Assembly (NCBI GenBank): GCA_003243445.1 | Contig: QFQQ01000047.1 | Coordinates: 1-49,099 of the forward strand | DNA length: 49,099 bases | Direction of reading: 5' to 3' | DNA from: Citrobacter freundii | GTDB lineage: Bacteria; Bacteroidota; Bacteroidia; Chitinophagales; Chitinophagaceae | Translations under genes and position numbers: made by a program | In this document: in pieces, positions 24,863-32,918 of the stretch | How positions within the stretch are numbered: the stretch's first letter is position 1 | How the letters are laid out: every line of letters starts with the position of its first letter | Notes under the pieces: generated by a model | What the model saw: the letters and a program-made list of their open reading frames with translations, nothing else | Database searches by the model: none | Told to the model about the DNA's origin: nothing

Positions 24863-25588
24863 ATGAACGTACTGGTGATAGAATACGAAACGGGAATGGT
24901 TCAGAAGATCAAAGAACTTCTTTACGAAATTGATGAGACCATTCAGATTGTTGGCGTAACAGAAAATATGTTTGCGGCAGCAGAATGGCTGACGCGTAAT
25001 AAGATTCCCGATCTTATCCTGGCTAACCAGGGAATGATCGCCGGCGTTCAGAAAAGACGCGGTGAGATCAAAGCTGTTGTTACTTTCTCTACCAATAAAG
25101 AAGCCTATAACTTTGAAGCATTCCGCTATAAAGCGATCCGGCATATTCTCAGCGAAATACCCGGCACCGAAGAACGTGTGATGAATGAAGAAAAGCTCAA
25201 CACCTTTGATCAGTACTGGGGGCAATCAAAAACATCCACCATCGGAACATTCAAAGAACGCTTTCTTGTTAAACAGGGACAAAAACTGGTTTCCATCCAT
25301 GTCAACCAGATCGCCTACTTCTTCTCACAGGAACGGTTCATCTTTTTCAAAACATTCGACAACCAGAAATATCTTCTCGAATACCGGATGGAGCAACTGG
25401 AAAATGTCCTGTCCCCCAATCAATTCTTCCGCATCAACCGATCTCATATTGTCTCTATGCAAACCGTTAAAGAGATCCACGCTTACTTCGGCAATCGTCT
25501 CAAACTTTATCTTACTCCTGCTGCAGATAAGGACGTTATTGTAAGTAGAAAAAGAGTAACGGATTTTAAAGAATGGCTGGGGAAGTGA
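24863..25588 (+). CDS. LytTR-family DNA-binding regulator with degenerate receiver domain
   Basis: A 241-aa regulator. The C-terminal LytTR DNA-binding domain (about residues 132-240) is recognisable by FLVKQGQKLVSIHVNQIAYF, a FFRINRSHIVSMQTVKEI segment and VSRKRVTDFKEWLGK. The N-terminal 100 residues have the size and pattern of a response-regulator receiver, but key residues are missing. The phospho-acceptor position reads Asn55 (DLILANQGM), the acidic pocket reads VIEYE, and the conserved Lys is Ser97 (HILSE). It is therefore unlikely to be controlled by phosphorylation. No histidine kinase is adjacent. An upstream start at 24833 exists; ATG 24863 fits the receiver-domain start (MNVLVIE). 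Confidence 0.87.
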   Translation: MNVLVIEYETGMVQKIKELLYEIDETIQIVGVTENMFAAAEWLTRNKIPDLILANQGMIAGVQKRRGEIKAVVTFSTNKEAYNFEAFRYKAIRHILSEIPGTEERVMNEEKLNTFDQYWGQSKTSTIGTFKERFLVKQGQKLVSIHVNQIAYFFSQERFIFFKTFDNQKYLLEYRMEQLENVLSPNQFFRINRSHIVSMQTVKEIHAYFGNRLKLYLTPAADKDVIVSRKRVTDFKEWLGK

Positions 25589-25760
25589 ACCACAGCCAAG
25601 CTATGACAGGATTTCTTTCCTCCGATTTTCCTTACCGTCCTTCCCTCCTTTCCGGTTTAATTTTTACCGGTAAGACTGAAAGGACTTATGAAAGAAGAGG
25701 CTTAACGAAACGGTATTAAATTTTCAATCCAATGTCGTGTAGTTAAGGAGCGAAAAAGTT

Positions 25761-26187
25761 GTCATCCCGGTCGGGCAAATTTCAAACACTATCGAACTTA
25801 GCGTCTGCCAGAGCCGGGATCTCCTTAAATGAGCTACGGTACCCACATCTTTTAAGTAATTCGAATGGCGTAAGGTTCCCGCAGATTTCGCAGATTTGTC
25901 ATTCCTGCTATCGAAATATCATTTTATAAAAGGAAAATTTCCGTGTCAGTATGCGCGGATTACGCAGATGACAGTCTGTTATCAGAAACTAATCTGCGAA
26001 ATCTGCGTATCCAATAGAGATTGAACCTGCATTAAAATATCTTTTCATTAATAGTGAGGATAAATCTGCGAAATCTGCGGGAACCTTACGCCCGCCAAAG
26101 TTGTGGGTACATGTTAGCTCATTTAAGGAGATCCCGGCCCTGGCAGACGCTAAGTTCGATAGTGATCTAAATTTGCCCGGCCGGGAC
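25761..26187. repeat. Giant nested inverted repeat (family F core) in a 958-bp gene-free region
   Basis: Three nested arm pairs are seen. The outer pair, about 86 nt, is 25761-25847 (GTCATCCCGGTCGGGCAAAT onward) with 26103-26187 (ending TTTGCCCGGCCGGGAC). The middle pair, 30 nt, is 25868-25897 with 26062-26091 (AAATCTGCGAAATCTGCGGG then AACCTTACGC). The inner pair is around GCGGATTACGCAGAT and AATCTGCGAAATCTGCG. Positions 26049-26091 are nearly identical to 1-43. No credible gene is seen in 25589-26546. From 26215 to 26500 there is a second partial repeat of CTAAACGAC-A/C-TTGAATT and otherwise nothing I can name. Confidence 0.85.
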
Positions 26188-26546
26188 AAATCGCAAAGCC
26201 TAAACGACATTGTTGAATTTCAATCGTAGACTAAACGACCACGTTGAATTCCGACAATTCATTCGAAGAGTATTATGATTCACGAACTACTCACTCCTGC
26301 AACAATTCCTAATTTCAATCTTATTTTCATTCTTTCTTTCCAGCACTTCGTGCAGCTTTCCGGTTACTTCCTGCATCCGCAGTTGCCTCATCATTTTTAG
26401 TTTTCTAGCTTGTATGCGCAAACATCCAATACCAGTCCGTGGCGAAGTCTAAATGTAAGACTGCACACTGAAAAACCGCAGATGCAAAACTGAGGAGCAG
26501 AGTGCGGAAACTTCTCCGCGGCTATCACACACCAAACCATCATCGT

Positions 26547-27905
26547 ATGCTGAAAAGCCACCTGCTCTTTCTGTTGCTTTTTTTGAAAGCATCATTCCCT
26601 TCCCTTTCACAATGCCTCACAGCTCCACCGGCTCCGGCCTGCACAGGATCAGAACCAACTGTCAGCAATAATGAAACCGTCAACTCAGGTACTACCAAAT
26701 GGTATTATGGGCCACCCGCTACGATCAACAGGATCGATCTTGCGGGCGGCACACTCGTTGTATGTTCAGATCTTACCATCGATAATTTCTCTATAACAGG
26801 CGGAACGATCTTCGTCCGGCCTGGCGCGAAACTTACGCTGGGTTCGGGATCCGGCGCCGGATTGATCATGAGCGGCAACAGCGCGATCTATAACTATGGC
26901 ACTGTTGATGTATTCCGGAACCTCTCAATGGATGCCGGTGCAACAGCTGCCGCCCCGAATATTATCATCAATGCAACGCCAACCTCTGTCTTTCGCGTAC
27001 CCTTCGCGTATTTCGTGATCAATAATCCCTTTTCGTGGTTTGTAAACAATGGCAGCAGCGAATTCGGCGGCGTGATCACTGATCAATTTTCATCACCCTC
27101 ATCCGTGTGTCTTGGCAACGGCAGCATTATGAAGATGAACATCCTCATCAACAAAACCGCCGATGCTTATAAAGTGAACTTTGGCAATGCATGCGTGAAC
27201 GTTGTGCAAACTTCGATCTTTAATAACAAGCTTACGGCGAATCCAAATCTGTATGCCTGTCTTTCCTCCAGCCACAGCTCTTATTCAGGCTGCGGTGGAT
27301 GCCCCGCCAACAACTGGGGGTCTGCCAATGTGATCACAGGCTGCGCATCCTGTATGGCACTCGGCGTTCTTGAAACGGCAGCCATCGATCTGAAGGTTTC
27401 CAGGCTTAGCAATGGCAACCAGCTGAACTGGATACTCACCGGGTCGGCCAGGCCCGGCAAATTCATCATAGAAAGATCAAACGACGCACTTCACTTTGCA
27501 CCGATCGCCACCCTTGCCGTACCTGAAAACTCCACCACAACTTTTCATCACCTGGATAAATCACCCGAACAGGGATACAACTATTATATGATCAAATACC
27601 TCAACGCTGAACAAGCCATCATTCAAAGCAAAGCGGTAAGGGTATCGTCCGAACCATCCAACGGCCTTACTATAAGCCCTATGCCTTTTCAACGGAACTT
27701 TACAATCTCGTTTTCAACCGGACTGCAACCGGAAAAGATCATTGTTACAGACATCAGCGGCAAAAACATTCCTATACGTTATAACATTCAACCCTTAAAC
27801 AACAACATCGATATAGAAGTGCTGCAGGATCTTGCACCGGGCATTTATATTCTTCATTTAAAAACTGCACAATCTATAATAGCCCGAACAATCTTCAGAC
27901 AATAA
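26547..27905 (+). CDS. Secreted protein with C-terminal T9SS sorting domain
   Basis: A 452-aa secreted protein. It has a signal peptide (MLKSHLLFLLLFLKASFPSLSQ), an N-terminal region of beta-helix-like repeats (LVVCSDLTIDNFSITGGTIFV, AKLTLGSGSGAGLIMSGNSA) and a cysteine-rich patch (CGGCPANNW ... CASCMALG) around residue 255. A fibronectin-like stretch (LNWILTGSARPGKFIIERS) leads to a type A T9SS sorting tail of about 75 residues (LTISPMPFQRNFTISF ... LAPGIYILHLKT). It should be exported by the type IX secretion system and anchored at or released from the cell surface. ATG 26547 is preferred over the upstream 26502 because it begins the signal peptide. Function is unknown. Confidence 0.85.
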   Translation: MLKSHLLFLLLFLKASFPSLSQCLTAPPAPACTGSEPTVSNNETVNSGTTKWYYGPPATINRIDLAGGTLVVCSDLTIDNFSITGGTIFVRPGAKLTLGSGSGAGLIMSGNSAIYNYGTVDVFRNLSMDAGATAAAPNIIINATPTSVFRVPFAYFVINNPFSWFVNNGSSEFGGVITDQFSSPSSVCLGNGSIMKMNILINKTADAYKVNFGNACVNVVQTSIFNNKLTANPNLYACLSSSHSSYSGCGGCPANNWGSANVITGCASCMALGVLETAAIDLKVSRLSNGNQLNWILTGSARPGKFIIERSNDALHFAPIATLAVPENSTTTFHHLDKSPEQGYNYYMIKYLNAEQAIIQSKAVRVSSEPSNGLTISPMPFQRNFTISFSTGLQPEKIIVTDISGKNIPIRYNIQPLNNNIDIEVLQDLAPGIYILHLKTAQSIIARTIFRQ

Positions 27906-27960
27906 CGCGAATGTTGTACGAATTAGCGCCAATTAGCGCTAATTCGCGCAACATTCGCGT
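27905..27960. terminator. 24-bp-arm hairpin between T9SS cargo and DUF2851 genes
   Basis: ACGCGAATGTTGTACGAATT onward pairs with CGCTAATTCGCGCAACATTC onward, two mismatches in 24, loop 8 nt. It begins on the last base of the stop codon of the T9SS gene and ends about 10 bp before the stop codon of the opposing gene. The following ATTCGTGTT words (27961-27998) run into the end of the DUF2851 gene. Confidence 0.75.
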
Positions 27961-27970
27961 TCATTCGTGT

Positions 27971-29239
27971 TCAGTCGTGTTTTATTCGTGTATTGAGGAG
28001 GGCGATACCAACCGCACAATCGAGGCAACGCAACTGATCACAATACGAACTCTTCAGTTCCAGCATTGCCTGCGAGTCAAACGCATTCCGGATACTGATA
28101 CCGAGACCCGAATATCCGTCAATGATCCTATTTGATTCGGCAGGTAATTCAGTCAGCCAACGCAATACCCTTTCCTTCATGGCTTCTTCCTTATGGAAAT
28201 GCCCATACGTATAAAGCACCGGGATGATCGTATTGATAATGATCGATTCTATCATCACAGCGCCTATTTTCTTTGGTTTGAACCCGCTCATCTCTCCCAG
28301 GCGGTAATGATAATGCCAGTAATCATTCGCGGTGATATCCAGCCATTGATAGATCTCCTTCAGTTCTGCAGCATCTTTTACCCTTGCAAAGAGATGACTG
28401 GTCTGATGGATCAGCATCGCAAGCTGTGCAAGCCTCACGGTTGGAAAATTGACCGGCCGCATACGAAGAAAAAGCGGCTGCCCATGCACCTGCGTTAAGC
28501 CGTATTTATGTTGCAGGAACTGATACTCACGCTGCAGCAGGATCACGTAATCATCTTCCCAATGTCCATTTAGTAAACCCGCCTGCCCCAGCAGTAATGC
28601 CTCCAATTGATTCAGTTGATTTTTATGCCGCGCAAGGATCGAAAGCGGAATGGACCTTGCAAGTGCTTCAAAGAAATCTGCATTCAACCGGCTGCCAAAA
28701 CTTCTCGCCAGCAACCACCAGAACGTTTCCGCCCAATGATAGTTATTCTCCTGCAGGAACACACCGGCCATTGCTGCTTTGCGAAACAATCGCTCTGCAA
28801 CCAACCGGTCCTTCCAGCTATGCCAGTCCGGATCATCCATGATCAATATCTTTTTACCACACGGAATAAATTCACCCGAATGAAGCAAACGGTCATACCG
28901 CTCAAGTAACAAACCTGAGATCCTGTGCTGCAACTCCAGCACAGGAAGATCATTCACCGTTCCATCATCTTTCCAGACAACATGCAGGATCACATTATTA
29001 TAGTGCGGGTCATTTTCATGCGCATGCCTGTGCCAGTCAGACGTATGAAGATGCAATTCCACAGAACCAGACCAGATCACCTTTCCGATCCTGATCCGCG
29101 CATTCAAAAAATCCGGCCCCTGGTTCGTATTATACGTGCCCGCCGCAAACACAGATACGGGTTCTCCGTCCACTGTCAACAGATCACTCATATTATAATA
29201 CTGGAATTGCCAGATGAATTGTAATAGTCTTTCAGTCAT
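27971..29239 (-). CDS. DUF2851 family protein
   Basis: A 422-aa cytoplasmic protein of the DUF2851 family, which is largely confined to Bacteroidetes and has no known activity. Recognisable segments are the N-terminal MTERLLQFIWQFQYYN, GPDFLNARIRIG, WSGSVELHLHTSDWHRHAHE (a His/Asp-rich patch around residues 55-75) and the C-terminal CDQLRCLDCAVGIALLN. The His-rich patch is suggestive of metal binding, but this is only an inference. The gene lies upstream of maf on the same strand with a family B element in the gap. Confidence 0.88.
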   Translation of the reverse strand: MTERLLQFIWQFQYYNMSDLLTVDGEPVSVFAAGTYNTNQGPDFLNARIRIGKVIWSGSVELHLHTSDWHRHAHENDPHYNNVILHVVWKDDGTVNDLPVLELQHRISGLLLERYDRLLHSGEFIPCGKKILIMDDPDWHSWKDRLVAERLFRKAAMAGVFLQENNYHWAETFWWLLARSFGSRLNADFFEALARSIPLSILARHKNQLNQLEALLLGQAGLLNGHWEDDYVILLQREYQFLQHKYGLTQVHGQPLFLRMRPVNFPTVRLAQLAMLIHQTSHLFARVKDAAELKEIYQWLDITANDYWHYHYRLGEMSGFKPKKIGAVMIESIIINTIIPVLYTYGHFHKEEAMKERVLRWLTELPAESNRIIDGYSGLGISIRNAFDSQAMLELKSSYCDQLRCLDCAVGIALLNTRIKHD

Positions 29240-29255
29240 GAGGTACGGTTTAAGA

Positions 29256-29428
29256 GATGATGGTCGATGTTCGATGGTCGATGGTCGATGATGGATGGTC
29301 GATGATCAAAGCTCGACTTTAAGTAAATCATTATCTTATAACAATACACCAGAACAAGTCTTTTCGAATTGATATCGAAAATCCATGATCGAACATCGAC
29401 CATCGAACATCGATCATCGATCATCAAC
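29256..29428. repeat. Family B word-built inverted repeat between DUF2851 and maf genes
   Basis: The left arm (29256-29316) reads GATGGTC, GATGTTC, GATGGTC, GATGGTC, GATGATG, GATGGTC, GATGATC, a clear 7-nt period. The right arm (29385-29428) is six complementary words (CATCGAC, CATCGAA, CATCGAT). The arms differ in word number. It fills most of a 264-bp gap. There is no clear terminator in the centre. Confidence 0.85.
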
Positions 29429-29503
29429 ACGTCCTCAAGGTAAAACCACTGCCCAAAGCGACCAGCGTTTTTTCAACAGTTTATTGCGGGAAAATAACGG
29501 CGG

Positions 29504-30067
29504 TTAGATGTAGTTTTTCAGCTCCTGAACAACACGGCTGACAGGCAGCCCCATCACATTGTAGAAATCGCCGTTCACGCCACGGATACCGATCACACCG
29601 ATCCATTCCTGGATCGCGTAGGCGCCGGCTTTGTCGTAAGGTTTGTATTTATCGACGTAAAACGCTATTTGTTCTTTTGTCAGCGGATGAAAATGAACAT
29701 CAGTGATATCAGCAAAGGCTGTCTCTTTCTCATCCTGCCTGATCACAACGCCGGTGATCACGCGATGACTGTTACCGGCAAGATCGGTGAGAATACTCAC
29801 GGCATCTTCCCTGCTTTGCGGTTTGCCGATAATACGTTCACCAAGCACCACTACTGTATCAGCTGCGATCACCACTTTATCTTTTGCTACCGTTGCCTGC
29901 ACTGCCAATGCTTTATTCCGCGCGATATGGACAGGCACTTCTTCCACGGCCATTGTATCCGGATAAGTTTCCGCAGTTTCTTTGATGATGATCTCAAACG
30001 GGATCTCCGCCCATTCCAGGAGTTGTTTGCGGCGGGGCGATTGCGATGCGAGGATAACAGGCGTCAT
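29504..30067 (-). CDS. maf: Maf family nucleoside triphosphate pyrophosphatase
   Basis: A 187-aa Maf protein, a cytoplasmic pyrophosphatase that hydrolyses dTTP/UTP or modified nucleotides. Motifs are ILASQSPRRKQLLEWA at the N-terminus, AADTVVVLGERIIGKP with the catalytic Asp near residue 69, and DKAGAYAIQEWIG. Its ATG overlaps the stop of the UbiA gene by 4 bp (ATGA type), so the two are translationally coupled. Confidence 0.94.
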   Translation of the reverse strand: MTPVILASQSPRRKQLLEWAEIPFEIIIKETAETYPDTMAVEEVPVHIARNKALAVQATVAKDKVVIAADTVVVLGERIIGKPQSREDAVSILTDLAGNSHRVITGVVIRQDEKETAFADITDVHFHPLTKEQIAFYVDKYKPYDKAGAYAIQEWIGVIGIRGVNGDFYNVMGLPVSRVVQELKNYI

Positions 30068-30996
30068 AAGTAAAAATAAAAAAAGATCATGGAAAGAATA
30101 CCTGTAAGCATGACAATCTTCGTCAGCGAGCTCAACCGGTGATAGTCCGCTACTGTCTTTGCTTTAAATAATCCTGCCAGCAAATAAAGCAATGGCGCAA
30201 TGATCGCGATCACCGAATATACCACAGCCCACCACCAGCGGAACTGCAATACATAAGCCTGCACAACAGCCAGTATCGCGATCAGGATGATCAGCCATAC
30301 GGCGATATATACTTTCGACGCATTAACGCCCCAAACGATCGGCATGGTCCGGCACCCATACCGGGCATCACCTTCCATATCTTCAATGTCTTTTATTGCT
30401 TCACGGACCAGCGAAAGAATGAAAGCAAAACCTGCATACAGGAAGGCAAAGCGAAACATTTTCACCTGTTCGGGATGACTTGCATCAAATGCATCGATCA
30501 CTGATACCTTGGAAAAGAATACGATCAGGATCGTCCATGCGGTCAGCAATGAAATGAGCACATTGCCTATCAGCAGTTTTCTTTTGAATGTAGTTGAGTA
30601 GAACCAAAGAGCGAATACGCAAAAGATGTTTGCAAGGATCAGGTACCATTTCGCCAAAACAGGCAAGGCCAGCATCGTCAGCAATATACCCAGGGCGCTT
30701 AAGATAAAATGCCAGGCAATCGCCCAGCGGCGTTTAATCACTTTGTCCACCACCATGCGGCCGGGCTTATTCACCTCATCAATATTGATATCAAAATAAT
30801 CATTGATAATATAACCCGCAGCAGCAATCAATACAGACGCACCGATCAGCAGCACAAAATGCCGCGTATCATGCGGCGCAATGCTTCCTTTATATAATGG
30901 ATAAAAGATGCACACCTGGAAAAGGATCTGCGTGAGCGCAATAAAAACGAGGTTTGGCAGGCGGACCAATCTCAGGAAAGCTGCAACAAGGCTCAA
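30064..30996 (-). CDS. UbiA family prenyltransferase
   Basis: A 310-aa integral membrane prenyltransferase with about eight to nine membrane segments. The two Asp-rich motifs that bind the prenyl diphosphate through magnesium are visible: NDYFDINIDEVNKPGRM near residue 65 and DIEDMEGDARYG near residue 210. Bacteroidetes proteins in this neighbourhood are usually annotated as geranylgeranylglycerol-phosphate geranylgeranyltransferase; the acceptor cannot be told from sequence by eye. It overlaps maf by 4 bp and lies downstream of the kdsC-like gene. Confidence 0.9.
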   Translation of the reverse strand: MSLVAAFLRLVRLPNLVFIALTQILFQVCIFYPLYKGSIAPHDTRHFVLLIGASVLIAAAGYIINDYFDINIDEVNKPGRMVVDKVIKRRWAIAWHFILSALGILLTMLALPVLAKWYLILANIFCVFALWFYSTTFKRKLLIGNVLISLLTAWTILIVFFSKVSVIDAFDASHPEQVKMFRFAFLYAGFAFILSLVREAIKDIEDMEGDARYGCRTMPIVWGVNASKVYIAVWLIILIAILAVVQAYVLQFRWWWAVVYSVIAIIAPLLYLLAGLFKAKTVADYHRLSSLTKIVMLTGILSMIFFYFYL

Positions 30997-31003
30997 GGGG
31001 GCA

Positions 31004-31247
31004 AAAGTTTAAAAGGTTTAAGAAGTTTCAGGGGGCCAACGGTTCCAGAGGTTTCAAAGGTTTCATAGGTTCCAGAGGTTTAATAGGTTTAATAGGTTTG
31101 AGAAGTTTGAGAAGTTTGAGAAGTTTCGGAGGTTTGGCTTTTATGTTATTGAAGGCTGATTCTTAGCTATGAACTGTTTAACCTCCCAAACCTATTAAAC
31201 CTATTAAACCTCTGGAACCTATTAAACCTCTGGAACCCCTGAAACTG
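31004..31247. repeat. Family A word-built inverted repeat after the kdsC-like gene
   Basis: A left arm of about 134 nt (31005-31138) of 9-nt words (GGTTTAATA, GGTTTCAAA, GGTTCCAGA, AGTTTGAGA) faces a right arm of about 72 nt (31176-31247). The extra left-arm words have no partner, so the arms have grown unequally. The right arm ends about 9 bp from the stop codon of the kdsC-like gene. The centre has TTATTGAAGGCTG, shared with 19691-19856. Confidence 0.83.
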
Positions 31248-31255
31248 TTACCGAT

Positions 31256-31777
31256 TCATCGCGAAGTTACATCCTCCGCATGCAACCAGTTCCCCCGGAG
31301 CTTCATTACAAGTTCAATAATTTCCCTGACACAACCTTCCCCCCCTTTGAGTGAGGTGGTATATACAGAGATGTCTTTTATTTCTGTGGCAGCATCCGCC
31401 GGACAAACCGGCAGTCCGACAGACTGCATCACTTCAAGATCGGGCATATCATCACCCATGAATAACAACTCTTCACGGTGTAACCCTTTTTCTTCCGCAT
31501 ATTTTTCCACGATCGCGCGTTTGTCATGCGCACCCATGTATATATCGGTAATTCCCAGTTTGTTCAGCCGGTCAACTACCGGCGATGTTGCCGCACCCGA
31601 TATCACCAGCACGCGATACCCGCGCTTCACCGCCAACTGCAATGCATAGCCATCACGCACACTCATCCGCCGCGCCTGCAAGCCGTTTTCAAGTACAAGA
31701 ATGGTACCGTCCGTCAGCACACCATCCACATCAAGAATAAACGTGGTGATCTTTTTTAATTGGTCATTAATGTTCAT
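31256..31777 (-). CDS. kdsC: KdsC-like HAD phosphatase (3-deoxy-D-manno-octulosonate 8-phosphate phosphatase)
   Basis: A 173-aa HAD-superfamily phosphatase of the cap-less C0 type. The nucleophile motif is DVDGVLTDG, with Asp16 and Asp18; the GDDMPDLEVM motif near residue 107 supplies the magnesium-binding acids. It would release inorganic phosphate from Kdo-8-phosphate, a step in lipopolysaccharide core synthesis. Its length fits KdsC. No kdsA or kdsB is nearby, so the substrate is inferred from family alone. Confidence 0.87.
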   Translation of the reverse strand: MNINDQLKKITTFILDVDGVLTDGTILVLENGLQARRMSVRDGYALQLAVKRGYRVLVISGAATSPVVDRLNKLGITDIYMGAHDKRAIVEKYAEEKGLHREELLFMGDDMPDLEVMQSVGLPVCPADAATEIKDISVYTTSLKGGEGCVREIIELVMKLRGNWLHAEDVTSR

Positions 31778-31808
31778 AGAGGCAAAGTAAAGGAGAAATT
31801 GGGAAGAG

Positions 31809-32102
31809 TTACAGAAGTTCCAGGGGGGGGCGGGGGTTCCAGAGGTTCCAGAGGTTTGAGAGGTTTGGGAGGTTTGGGAAGTTTGGGAAGTTTCAGAGGT
31901 TTATAGCATCGGAAAGTTGCTTTCCTGATAAATAGAGTTCAATTAAGTGCTATTAAAGTTTCAATTTTAAACCTAAGCACCGTGTGCGAAGCCAACCTAT
32001 TAAACCTATGAAACCTATGAAACGTCTGGAACCTCTAAAACCTTCCAAACCTTCCAAACCTCCCAAACCTCTCAAACCCCTGGCGCCCCCCTGGAACCTC
32101 TC
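31809..32102. repeat. Family A word-built inverted repeat between DUF2520 and kdsC-like genes
   Basis: The left arm (31809-31903) and right arm (31993-32102) align as reverse complements over about 50 nt around GTTTGAGAGGTTTGGGAGGT with about six differences. Most differences are A/G or C/T, so G-U pairs would keep the RNA stem on one strand. A G-run (GGGGGGGGCGGGGG) near 31823 is mirrored by C-runs near 32085. It occupies nearly all of the 334-bp gap; no gene is seen there. Confidence 0.85.
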
Positions 32103-32111
32103 CAACGAAAC

Positions 32112-32873
32112 CTACCCCTCCCCCTGTATACTCGACGTCAGCATCAAATAGATCTTCTTCAACTCCGGATGTGCGGCCAGCACCTCAAGATGTTTTTTGA
32201 TCGTTGCTTCGTCGTGCCGGATCGCGGGACCGGTCTGCGCCTTGCGCGGAGAGATCTCTTTTATCCGGGAAATCGTTTCATCGATCAACGGAAAAAGCTG
32301 GGCAAAGCCGATGCCTTCACGTTTGCAATATTCTTCCGCCAATGCAAAAAGATGATTGACAAAATTGTTGACGATCACTGCCGCTACATGGAGCTTCAAC
32401 CGCTGCTCATCGCCTGCTTCCACAGGAGGATAGTAAGAGATCGAAAGAGCAAGTTGCTGCAGCACGCGCTGCGATACACTATCGTGAGCATCCACATAAA
32501 CAGGAATATCAGGCAAACGATCCATTTCCTTCCGCAGACTTTGCAACGGATAGAATACACCATAATGATCTGTCACCGGTTTCAATACATCCGCAGGAAC
32601 AGCCGCCGCTGTATGCGCCACCACTTTGCCCGGCAAACTTAATTCGGCTGCGATTTCTTTTACCGCATTGTCGGATACAGCAATGATGTAAACATCAGCT
32701 GTTTTATTCAGTAACGTAAGATAATTGGCTGACTCTGTGTCCCACTCATACGCCAGTTGACTGGCCGCCGTTGCATTGCGGCTGACGACCTGGAGGATCT
32801 CATGCCCTGCCCGCTTGAATTTCCGGCCGAGTATGGCCGCCGTATTCCCAGATCCGATAATAACGATATTCAT
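32112..32873 (-). CDS. DUF2520 domain Rossmann-fold protein
   Basis: A 253-aa protein with an N-terminal NAD(P)-binding Rossmann domain (IGSGNTAAILGRKFKRAGHEI, a GxGxxA pattern at residues 7-13) and a C-terminal helical DUF2520 domain (around residues 125-245, with VAAVIVNNFVNHLFALAEEYC). The overall architecture is like F420- or NADP-dependent dehydrogenases, but the substrate is unknown. It commonly sits upstream of a kdsC-like gene in Bacteroidetes, as here. It is divergent from the alpha/beta hydrolase gene with only a 45-bp intergenic region. Confidence 0.88.
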   Translation of the reverse strand: MNIVIIGSGNTAAILGRKFKRAGHEILQVVSRNATAASQLAYEWDTESANYLTLLNKTADVYIIAVSDNAVKEIAAELSLPGKVVAHTAAAVPADVLKPVTDHYGVFYPLQSLRKEMDRLPDIPVYVDAHDSVSQRVLQQLALSISYYPPVEAGDEQRLKLHVAAVIVNNFVNHLFALAEEYCKREGIGFAQLFPLIDETISRIKEISPRKAQTGPAIRHDEATIKKHLEVLAAHPELKKIYLMLTSSIQGEG

Positions 32874-32901
32874 ATTTCGCCGTTAGTTTAACGCCATTGA
32901 A

Positions 32902-32909
32902 TAATTTTG
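32902..32909 (+). promoter_or_regulatory. -7 box (TAATTTTG) before the alpha/beta hydrolase gene
   Basis: TAATTTTG fits TAnnTTTG and lies 9 nt before the ATG at 32919, suggesting a very short leader. It lies within the 45-bp region shared with the divergent DUF2520 gene. Confidence 0.45.
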
Positions 32910-32918
32910 TATCCGATT

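Noticed and set aside
25761..26187. Insertion sequence or IS remnant.
   Set aside because: No transposase fragment is readable in either strand and no clear target duplication is visible, so it is listed as a repeat only.
29256..29428. Possible CRISPR array because of short repeats at regular spacing.
   Set aside because: Units are 7 nt, directly adjacent, degenerate and mirrored in a second arm; no constant repeat of 24-37 nt with unique spacers, and no cas gene in the window.
29236..29430. Minus-strand open frame (MLMIDDRCSMVDVR...) and similar DRCSMIDVRW-type frames near 2141-2410, 24416-24730 and 47622-47924.
   Set aside because: All are translations of the 7-nt family B words. The shared peptide reflects the DNA repeat, not a protein family.
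30954..31166. Plus-strand open frame with a collagen-like pattern (GSRGFKGFIGSRGL and further Gly-x-x repeats).
   Set aside because: The 3-residue period is simply the 9-nt word GGTTCCAGA read in frame inside the family A repeat. It starts within the UbiA gene on the other strand and has no independent gene signals.
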